A DNA stretch of 64,000 nt from Acridotheres tristis (lineage: Eukaryota; Chordata; Aves; Passeriformes; Sturnidae), in the NCBI GenBank assembly GCA_037013685.1, contig CM072893.1:16580736-16644735 (forward strand), given 5' to 3'. Made by a program: the position numbers and the translations under genes. Every line of letters begins with the position of its first letter. The stretch's first letter is position 1. Shown one piece after another: positions 55,988 to 64,000 of this stretch. The notes under the pieces were generated by a model. The model was given only the letters and a program-made list of their open reading frames with translations, ran no database searches and was not told the DNA's origin.

Positions 55988-58900
55988 GTGAGAGGAGGTT
56001 GCTGACCTGGTGCATTCCAGAGCCTGGGTAGCTCTATCGTGTTCTGCTGCTTTTAGCAGAGCAGGTGTGAGGATCTTCAGTTCCGAGGAGGAGAAGGTCG
56101 GGGGTCTCTGGTTGCATACCTGAGGCTGTGGAGGATGGGATGCAGCAGTACATGGGCAGAGCAAACAGTGGTCCAGGCGGCGCTGCAGCTTGTAGGGAGA
56201 TGGTGACATGGCAAGAGGGCAAAGAGCACCCACGGATAGGATAGCTATGCAGCTCTTGCACTGGCAAATAGGGCAGTCAGCCTTGCCATGCTGCACTAAA
56301 GCCTTGGAATGTGTGGAATGTAACACAAGGCACTTGAGGCTCTAGCTTACATGAAACTGGCCTTTTAAACATCCTGCACAGACATCCTCTGCCTGTAGAG
56401 TCTCACGTGTAAAGGGATAAGATGCATTGATGTGCTTGCTTTGGATCCTGTTCGCAGGCTACCAGAACCTGCTTCATCCCATCAAGGTCTTGTAGAAATC
56501 TCCACGATGTAGCAGTTCGCTTTCCTTTGTGCAGCTTCCAGAGTTCCTGCTTGCTCACTGTCAGGGCAGGCTTTCTTGTGACCAAACCTAACCTTAACAT
56601 GAGAATGGGAGATCTTTTGTTCCTTGATGAGAGTACTTTGCTAGGGCTACAGAAGTCTGGCTAAAAATAGGTCAGTCTTTTCCTGACTGTTCCTTCTTCT
56701 CTACTTGCAGGCAAAAGTCTTTTATTATTTGTATTATTTATTTCATCCTGATCTTCGGAATCCAGCATTTCATGAAGGAACGGAGGGCCTTCAATCTGCG
56801 TGCACCATTGGTCCTGTGGTCCTTCAGCCTGACTGTGTTCAGGTAAGAGACTTTGCTAAATCTGAAGACAGCTGTAGACCTTCCCTCAGAACTGGATTGA
56901 GGAAAGTTCTGGTTATTCACTATATCAGTAGGGAAATATATTAAAATTTTCCTCTTGAAGACCTCTTCTAACTAGGGGAGTGACCTGCTTATACAAGTCA
57001 TTTATTCCTCACCAGAAATACTCCAGCAAGTCAAATGAGTTACAAAAGGATCGCTAGAGAGAGTGCTTGGAAATCATTAGTGGGTAGATTTGAACATGAA
57101 GCCTGCAAGAGCAGACATCATCTCTCATTCAAAGGGAACTTGCAAGTTTGCAAAGTTTGCAAGTGGCAAGTTTGATTTGAGGTCTATTTCTCTTTAAAAT
57201 TTAGATTTCTTTCCCTTCTCCTGTCTCCCTCCATCCCCCCCCCCCACCTTTTTCTAATCCTTTTGTGTAGGAGGTGGGGGGAAATTCTGTTACACTCACG
57301 GAAGCGCAAAACATTAATTAAAATGTGTTTTCAAACTGTCCAGTCTTATGGTAAAGGTTTCCTGCAGTGATCAGTAAAATATTTCAGCCCATGCTCTCTA
57401 TTTAAACAAGCAGATGTCAATTTTAGAAAATTCCCCTCATCTCCACGACTTTTTCTGTCTGTTTGGTGGGACAGAGAAAAACTAGACTACTGCTTCTGTA
57501 ACTCCTATTGGCTTTGACAAGGTCAAAGGGACACTGGTTGTCCTCTGTCAGGGCAGGGTATGGCATTGGTCTGTAAAATCACAAGTTGTGGGAGAGGGGA
57601 GGTCAGGGGACAGCTGTTCATGGTCTGTTCAGAGACAAGCTTGTGCGAATGAAACATACAGGTTGATAACAAAGAAAAAGTGGTATTTCTTCTCATAAGC
57701 TGTAGGAGTTGGCTGCCACAGGAGGTTATAAGTGCTCCCTGGGCCTGTCCTGTGGGCCCATGTCAAAAGGTGGGACATCAGGAAAATGGCCCTCCATTTC
57801 TCATCAGGTGGGGCAGCTTTTGCTCAAGTGCCTCTTCAGGCAGTGGAAGCAGGGTATGTAATGAGGGAGCACTCTTTGATGCTGCTTTGTCTTGCAGGAA
57901 TAGGTTTGAAATCCTGGCTAAAACTTGTTAGGAAGTCTAAGAAGGCAGAAGTTTGATTAAATGTCTCTGAGATTGCCCTGACCATCAAGATGGAGTCAAC
58001 TAAATATGCATGGGTGCAGAGCTGTCAGGGACTATGTTGAGGCCCTGGGAACAGTGTTCAGCTTTCCTCTGGTTTTCTTGCAGTGTCATTGCAGCCTGTC
58101 GGGTCTGGAAGCAGATGGCCTTCCTCCTCCTTAACAAGGGATTTAAGCAATCAGTGTGTAGTAGATCTGTCTTCGTCCACCCTGTTTCCAAGCTTTGGAT
58201 GTATCTATTTGCACTGAGCAAATTTGTCGAAATGGGTGAGTCTGAAACTTCTCCTCATCCTGTGTATTTATAACTGCTTTGCTTTTACAAGCAAATTTGC
58301 TTTTACAGGTCTCTGTCCAGCCCTTGGAGAAAAGGGTTGCTTAGCCTTGCATGTGTCACTCATTTTCTTGCTCTCTATCACTCAACTTGGATGATATGTT
58401 TGCTCTCCAGGGGCTTGCAGCCTGATGTTACTGCACTAGTTTGATCTCCAGGCCAGTGCCTGGACTGGGAAATTCTGCATTGAAATGACCATGGTGAGGG
58501 GGCAGCAGACAGGGAGGGAGGGCTGGGCTTTCCACATAATTTTCATAAAAAAGAAGTAAAGAAGAGCCAATTTGAAATGCAGTGCAGGTAGATCTGGGAA
58601 AGCAAGCCTGAGGCAAGGGGCTCTTATACTACAAACATGCTAGAAGGTAGGGTGCCTAAATGGTGTTTTTCAATACAGATTATTTCAATGTGATCAAACC
58701 ACATAATGGCTTCAGCATTGAATCTTGCTTGGTTCTGTTTTATGTGAAAACTTGTGCAACTGCTGTGCTTTCACCTGACTAATGATACACCTCTCCCCCA
58801 ACCCCAGGTGACACTCTGTTCATTGTTCTCCGGAAAAAGAAGCTCATCTTCCTCCACTGGTACCACCACTTTCTCACAATGATTATATCCTGGTATGGCT

Positions 58901-59229
58901 ATCAGGTGATGACGGTTGGTATGGGGTGGAATGCAGCCTTGAACCTCAGTATCCATTCTCTGGTGTACTCCTACTACACTGTGACAGCCATGGGCTTCCG
59001 AGTACCCAGACCCATCATGATGCTAATCACCATTTCACAGATTGTGCAGATGGCAGGATTTGTAGTAATTAGTATCCTTAGCTTCTTCTGGAAGAATGAT
59101 AAGAGCTGCCAAATTACCTGGCCAATGATTCTCCTTCCATTCTTCTTGTGTTCCACTTTATTGGCTCTCTTCTACAACTTCTTCACGAAAACTTACCTGA
59201 GTAGCACCCAGAAATCAAAGTGGAATTAA
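55875..59229 (+). CDS. ELOVL3: ELOVL3, very-long-chain fatty acid elongase (ELOVL3/6 type), complete, 4 exons, 272 residues
   Basis: Catalyses the condensation of acyl-CoA with malonyl-CoA, the rate-limiting step of fatty acid elongation, in the ER membrane. Exons 55875-55987, 56711-56842, 58084-58235 and 58808-59229 join in frame to 272 codons; human ELOVL3 has 270. Seen: EYDFEKNFN near the N-terminus, KERRAFNLRAPLVLWSFSL in the first membrane segments, KFVEMGDTLFIVLRKKK, the histidine box H149-WY-HH153, then the N..IH...YSYY block, several hydrophobic helices and the end KSKWN, a KxKxx-type ER signal. By sequence alone ELOVL6 is about as similar; its place downstream of NOLC1, as in mammals, favours ELOVL3. 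Start is uncertain: ATG at 55875 or 55884 (better Kozak) both give family-like lengths. Confidence 0.85.
56711..56842 (+). CDS. ELOVL3: ELOVL3 exon 2
   Basis: Acceptor CTACTTGCAG, donor GTAAGA, 132 nt, phase 2 to 2. Encodes (W)QKSFIICIIYFILIFGIQH, the first membrane helix, then FMKERRAFNLRAPLVLW. Confidence 0.9.
58084..58235 (+). CDS. ELOVL3: ELOVL3 exon 3
   Basis: Acceptor TTTTCTTGCAG, donor GTGAGT, 152 nt, phase 2 to 1. Encodes (S)VIAACRVWKQMAFLLLNKG, FKQSVC shared with ELOVL6 and ELOVL3, and PVSKLWMYLFALSKFVEM. Confidence 0.9.
58808..59229 (+). CDS. ELOVL3: ELOVL3 exon 4 (histidine box, C-terminus)
   Basis: Acceptor CAACCCCAG; stop TAA at 59227-59229. Encodes GDTLFIVLRKKKLIFLHWYH with the catalytic HxxHH box, the following helices and the basic C-terminus. 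Confidence 0.95.
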
Positions 59230-60085
59230 AGCCAAGGGATGGAAGAAGAGATTGGGATGAAAGGGGGGAGAGAGGGAGAGGGAAAGGGGAAACTTTTTGC
59301 TTCTGTCCAAGTGCCTGATGGGATGAGTGTGATGGGATTTAGGAAGAGATCACTTTGGGTAACAGCCTTCAGAGTAACTTGCACATTGGCCTTTGGTGTG
59401 TCTGCCTTGCAGTGGGTGGTATGCCAGAGTGAGGTGCAGGTTGTGGCAGGCTGGTGACAGGAGAAAGGGGAAGAGGCTGGGGGCTGGAAACCTTGGGGTT
59501 GCGGTTCTGCTTTTCCTCTTTGGATCACTTGGGTTTGCCTTGTGCCTCACTGCCTTTCTGGGGACTGATAGAATCCTGCATGCACCAAGACTCCTGGAAA
59601 AAAAGGGAGGGAAATTCCTCTCAAGGTAGCACTGCCATCTCCATGGTCCCCAGTTTTGGGGAGAGACCAAACCTGCTGCTACTCTGCAGGAAAACCCTAA
59701 TCGATTACTGATTGGAACAGCACTGAAATGGAAATTTCCTGCTGTTTGTAAGGTTATGTAGGGAGGGGATCTGCCTGGGCTCTCCCTTCTCCTCTGTAAC
59801 ATAAGGAACTGAATCCCATGAACTTTAATGGCTGTTACCGATGGTGTGCCTCTTGTACAATATTAAACTATCTATTTAACTTGACTAGCTACTGCCTCAA
59901 ACCCTAAAACATGAGCAGGGTCCAGCTCTGTCCTGCAGAGTGTGTCAGGCATTGCCAATGGTCCCAGCCCATGGCCAGTCTCATGGGCTGGAGACAGAAT
60001 GGTCCCAGAATCAACTCATCTCTGAGTGCATCTGCCACTGGGTGACGTGTTAAAACAACTAATAAATACTGTAATGTGTGGATTG
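59230..60085 (+). other. ELOVL3: ELOVL3 3' UTR
   Basis: Downstream of the stop. Two candidate poly(A) signals, ATTAAA at 59862-59867 and AATAAA at 60061-60066, suggest a UTR of about 650 or 850 nt. A purine-rich GGGGGGAGAGAGGGAGAGGG stretch lies near its start. Confidence 0.6.
60061..60066 (+). terminator. Poly(A) signal AATAAA of ELOVL3
   Basis: Canonical hexamer followed within 20 bp by TGTAATGTGTGGATTGG, a GT-rich downstream element. Confidence 0.6.
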
Positions 60086-60875
60086 GTTGAGTAATTGATT
60101 AATTTCTTCAATGCCTTTTTCATACTTGACCTTTGTACAGAACTGTGAGAGGAGTGCTGCCTTCTCTATCTCGATACTGTGTCGTCCTGAGGGTTAGTGA
60201 TGTGTCCAGCAGGCTGCCCCTCTGTGCTTACCCCTTCTGCAGTCAGCAGCTGGTCTTGCTGCCTGAGTGTCTTTCTCACCACCAGGGAGCTAGAAGTGAG
60301 ATAGAGATGTTAAAAAAATCAGGCTGTCGTTTTACCATCTGAAAAGAGCATGTCACTGTGCTTCATTAAAGCCAAGACATGCCTCAGAGCCTGAGTCTGA
60401 GGGTCTGAGCCTCTGGGTAGGTGCTGGCTCCTACCTGGTGAATGAGATTTAGCCTTTCAAGGCAGTAGACTTGAAAGTTACCACAGGGTAGTGGGCTGCA
60501 CTTTCAACGCTGGGAGATGGCAGCAGCCTGTGCCTTGTCCAGCCTTCCCTGACAAGAGCTCCTGTTCTGGACTTAGCAGCATGTTGGGTAGTGGTGTAAC
60601 AGCACCTTCCTCAGCTGTGGGAAAAGCAGGAGCAGTCAGCTTCCTGAAGTGTTGGGGAATAGGAATAAACTAGCTTCCACATTTAGAAGGTCTCTTTAGA
60701 GAGGGGATGGTGAACATATGGGAATAATGGGGTGGTCTCTCTCCTGCATGATGCTGTGTGGGGCACTTTCTGTAACAGTTGTGATCCTGGTGAAGCAACT
60801 GCCAGCTCTGTCTGTCTACAGCTGCCCCGGGCATGCTCCTTCAGCTGTGTCAGGCATCTATGCCGACACAGAGAG

Positions 60876-61890
60876 TCACAGAATCGCCAAGGTTGGAAGA
60901 GCCCTTTAAGAACACAAAGTCCAACCATCCACCCAGCACTACCACTGTAACCACTAAACCACGTCACCCAGCACCAGATCCTGATGCCTCTTAAACACCT
61001 CCAGGGTGGTGATTCCATCATATTTCTGGGCAACCTATTTTAGTGTTTGACCACCCTAACAGTGAAAAATTTTTGTAATATCTAATCTGAGTCACCCCTG
61101 TCTCAGCTCTAGGCCATTTCCTCTTGTCTTCTCTGTAGCCACAGAAGAGACCAGCCCCACTTCACTGCAAGTTCCCTTCAGGCAGTTGTAGAGAGAGACG
61201 AGGTCCCCCTGGAACCTCCTCTTCTCGAATCTAAACAAACCCAGCTGCCTTAGCCATTCCTCGTAAGATAAGTTTTCTTGATCTTTCATGAGTTTTTCTG
61301 GACATGCTCCAGCACCTCACTGTCTTTTCTGAAGTGAGGGGGCCAGAACTGAAAGCAATATTTGAGTTGTGGCCTCACCAGTGCCAAGTGTGGGGACATG
61401 ATCCCTTCCCTGGTCATGTTGGCCACACTATTCTTGCTACAAGCCAGGATCCAGTAGCCTTCTTGGCCACCTGGGCACACTGCTGCCTTGCATTGAGCCC
61501 AAGTCCTTTTCTTCTGAACAGCTTTCATGCCACTCCCCTTGAACCTGTAGCTGTACCTGGAGTTGCTGCAACACAAGTGCAGGACCTAGCATTCCATCTT
61601 ATTGAACTTCCTGCAGTTGTCCTTAGCCAACTGATTGAATCTGTCCAAGTGTTTCTGTAGGGCCTTCCTACCTTCTAGGAGATCGACACTCCCACTCAAC
61701 TTAGTGTCATCTACAACTTTATTGAGGGTGTACTCAATCCCCATGTACAGATCATCAATAAAGATATGAGGACTGGCCCCAAAACAGAGCCTCAGAGAAC
61801 ACTCCTAGCAATTGTCCACCACCTGGATTTATCTCCATGCACCACAACTCTCTGTGCCTGGCCAGACAAAAAACATTGAAGAAATGGTGT
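60876..61890 (-). mobile_element. CR1 LINE, about 1 kb of its 3' part, minus strand
   Basis: Longest transposon copy in the window. Reading the plus strand, it begins with the reverse-complement CR1 end (GTCACAGAATCGCCAAGGTTG), passes CTCCAGGGTGGTGATTCCATC, CCATTTCCTCTTGTC, CTCAGCCATTCCTC-type sequence and CAGCACCTCACTGTC, and continues through AGGATCCAGTAGCCTTCTTGG, ACTTAGTGTCATCTACAACTTTATTGAGGG and TCATCAATAAAGAT to CTCCTAGCAATTGTCCACC. The reading frames are broken, so it is dead. Confidence 0.9.
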
Positions 61891-62450
61891 GTTCACAGTT
61901 GCTCTTCTTCTACCTAAACTGCCTGATATGGTCTTGGTGCTTCAGGGGTGATGCTCTGTGGGATGAGGTGAGCTGCCCCCAATCAGCAGTGCAGACAGGG
62001 CTCTGGAGGCAGGGCTCTCCATCTCCAGAAGGCTTCAGCTCTAGGAGCTCCTTGTAGATCCATCCATGCAGGCTGCTGGAGTGGGAAGTATCTTTCAAGG
62101 GGTGAGAATCAGCCCAGTAGAAGAAAGGTTTGCAGAGAGTATCCTGTAGGAACCCTCCCTCCCCCTTCAAGAGGCATTGCAGCTTTTCAAATAGTCACAT
62201 CCCTCCACACAAAATGAGGATACTGCCTTTGCAAATGCTGTCAGGAGGCCTTGCCTTATTCTTCCCACCCACTCTGCGCTTTCTCCAGGGAATGCATACC
62301 ATCAGTCAGCCCAGCATCTACTGCTTTGCTCTGCTGTTCTCTCTGGCAAAAGAAGAGAGAGCAATAAACTTCCCAGACCTAGCTAGGCAAAGATTTTACA
62401 TTGCTGGAGTGCTTACCTGTGAACGTGAGGAAAGTGGTGATGCTTTCTAG
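61891..62450. other. Unassigned sequence
   Basis: About 560 bp between the CR1 copy and the minisatellite. Nothing recognisable. Confidence 0.5.
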
Positions 62451-62683
62451 GGTAGTGAGGGGGTTTTTCCCGAAGGCCGTACCGGTGTCACGGTAGTGAG
62501 GGGGTTTTTCCCGAAGGCTGTACCGGTGTCACGGTAGTGAGGGGGTTTTTCCCGAAGGCCGTACCGGTGTCACGGTAGTGAGGGGGTTTTTCCCGAAGGC
62601 TGTACCGGTGTCACGGTAGTGAGGGGGTTTTTCCCGAAGGCCGTACCGGTGTCACGGTAGTGAGGGGGTTTTTCCCGAAGGCC
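62451..62683. repeat. 41-bp minisatellite, 5.7 copies
   Basis: Units start at 62451, 62492, 62533, 62574, 62615 and 62656. The unit begins GGTAGTGAGGGGGTTTTTCC and ends ACCGGTGTCAC. Copies 1, 3 and 5 carry GGCCGTA and copies 2 and 4 carry GGCTGTA, so the array alternates as an 82-bp dimer. Copy 6 breaks off after about 28 bp and runs straight into a CpG island. Apart from the alternating base the units look identical, which points to recent amplification. Confidence 0.95.
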
Positions 62684-63090
62684 GGATCGGTCCCGCGGGC
62701 CGAGGGGAGGGCGGCACTCCTGCAGGCCGCCGCTAGGTGGCGCCGCCGCCCGCGCTGAGGGCGCTGCCGGCCGGGTCGGGCCGGACCCGCAGCCCCGACG
62801 GCACCGGGCCCTGAACGGCGACTGGGGCGGAAATCAGAGCCACCTCTCACGGCTATGGACCTGTCTGAGCCCAGCTTTAAAAAAAGCCCAGCTTTTGCGT
62901 TTCGGGGCAGCACGCACCAAGCTAGAGGAATGGGAGCAGGCTCCGCGGTGTGAGTGGGACGTGAGGGCCGGGGCCGGGCTGCCCTTCGGCTGAGGGAGAA
63001 CCGACAGCGGCTGCTGAGGGCACCCAACCTCGGTGCGCTCTGTGTCAGCCTTCAGACACAACTGCGGGGGACCGCAGAGCACGAGCCGTG
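62680..63090. promoter_or_regulatory. Orphan CpG island next to the minisatellite
   Basis: GC- and CpG-rich from the array end to about 63.0 kb. It resembles a promoter island, but no coding exon matching a known protein is visible on either strand. A minus-strand open frame at 62611-63027 runs into the minisatellite and is low-complexity Arg/Pro/Ala. It could hold a non-coding first exon of a neighbour beyond the right edge or of a lncRNA. Confidence 0.5.
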
Positions 63091-63295
63091 CCGGTGATGG
63101 GGGCTAACGTCTGAAGAAGAAAAGTACAAGGAAGAGAGTGTTTAGATAAACTGGATTTTTTCAGGCCCTCTCGGTGTGGCGAACTTCACACAAAGCAATG
63201 CCAGAATTAGTCGTTGTTATCTATGAGAATTTCCTCCCTCTTCAAAATGGGAACTGGAGCCAAAAGCCAAGAACTGCTCACAGTTAAATTCCCGC

Positions 63296-63498
63296 TGAAC
63301 AAAAACCCCATTGAAATAAACAAACAAAAACCCCCAAACAAACAGAAAACCCCACCAAAAATTACCAAAACCGAAACCAAACCAACAAACCCACAACAAC
63401 AAGAAAAAACCCACAAAACCAAAACAAAACAAAAACCCCAAACAAACAAACTAAAACCATAACACCAAAAAAATCCCAACCAACCAAACAAAAAAACT
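63296..63498. repeat. A/C-only low-complexity tract
   Basis: About 200 bp composed almost only of A and C on the plus strand, with AAAC, AACCCC and ACAAAC motifs in irregular order. It is strongly strand-asymmetric (the minus strand is G/T only) and therefore not a simple tandem repeat of one unit. Confidence 0.85.
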
Positions 63499-63769
63499 GG
63501 ATCAAATAATCTCACTATGTGTAAGTAGTAGAGATGAGCAAGAGCTACGTGGACACATCAAGAACAGAATCTGGTCAAAACAATCCAGTTTTCCTCTCTG
63601 ACAGGGTAAGTGCATGGTGATGGTGAGCTTTGGCTGCCAGTCAAATGGCTTTTAAGGATGATCTAGATTGGATTTGGGTAGGTACAAATCCCACTGGATA
63701 ATTATACCCAGAGAGTTACCCACAGTTCACTATTGAAAAGGAAGGGGTCTGTTGAGTGAAATTCAGGGA

Positions 63770-64000
63770 CATCTGTAGTGGGTCTGTTTTTGCTCAGCAC
63801 TTCCATTAATGGTCTGGATGATGGAGGAGAATATGCACTTGCTAAATCTGCAGATTGGGAAGTGTCCAGGTACAAAGTTTCTTAACAGGTCTCCAAAATA
63901 AGTGAGATCCTGCTAAAAATCACATGCTTGGGGTTGCAGTATCAACAAGATAGATCCCAGGGAGGAACTGGGGGCTTGTGAGAGACAAGTCCTGGGTAAG
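63770..64000 (+). mobile_element. CR1 LINE fragment, ORF2 region, runs off the right edge
   Basis: Plus-strand blocks CTTCCATTAATGGTCTGGATGATGG, then GCACTTGCTAAATCTGCAGAT, which correspond to the CR1 reverse-transcriptase stretch around the F-x-DD-like NDLDDG and FADD-type residues in degraded form. The sequence continues to the window end. Confidence 0.6.

Noticed and set aside
57137..57172. Repeated GCAAGTTT/TTTGCAAG motif in ELOVL3 intron 2
   Set aside because: Short local duplication with no sign of function.
62611..63027. 138-codon minus-strand frame across the minisatellite and CpG island
   Set aside because: Low-complexity Arg/Pro/Ala and repeat-derived; no known domain.
1..64000. 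CRISPR arrays, phage, toxin or other prokaryotic systems; tRNA and rRNA genes; endogenous retroviral genes
   Set aside because: Read for and not seen. Nothing in the window supports any of them.

Overview
The window is vertebrate nuclear DNA, most likely from a bird. Genes are split by GT-AG introns, CpG islands sit at gene starts, intergenic DNA is compact, and every interspersed repeat I could identify is a CR1-type LINE, mostly 5'-truncated. I cannot name the species. Other sauropsids also carry CR1, so the call of a bird rests on the compactness and on the one-sided repeat content.

Layout. (1) 1-14242, minus strand: the 5' end of PIK3AP1 (BCAP). A tiny first coding exon lies in a CpG island at about 14.2 kb and the second exon, encoding most of the TIR-like domain, at 8.17-8.58 kb. 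The rest of the gene lies beyond the left edge. (2) 18762-27756, plus strand: complete NOLC1 (Nopp140), 14 coding exons, 700 residues, every junction checked for frame. (3) 37360-43106, plus strand: a complete five-coding-exon UDP-glycosyltransferase of 532 residues, closest by eye to UGT8 (ceramide galactosyltransferase) but with a diverged sequence. An orphan CpG island at 30.66-31.34 kb may be its promoter. (4) 55875-59229, plus strand: a complete four-exon fatty acid elongase, called ELOVL3 from sequence and from its position near NOLC1. (5) 60.1-64.0 kb: no recognised gene, but two CR1 pieces, a 41-bp minisatellite, a CpG island and an A/C-only tract.

Function. These are ordinary eukaryotic genes and not an operon. 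PIK3AP1 links B-cell and Toll-like receptor signals to PI3-kinase. NOLC1 is a nucleolar and Cajal-body chaperone for snoRNPs. The UGT8-like enzyme and ELOVL3 are both ER-membrane lipid enzymes and each has a C-terminal lysine motif of the ER-retrieval kind. I found no CRISPR, phage, prokaryotic or clearly new biochemical system. The points most worth a second look are the UGT8-like paralog inserted between NOLC1 and ELOVL3, the close PIK3AP1/NOLC1 neighbourhood, the alternating minisatellite next to a CpG island, and the modular exon phases of NOLC1.
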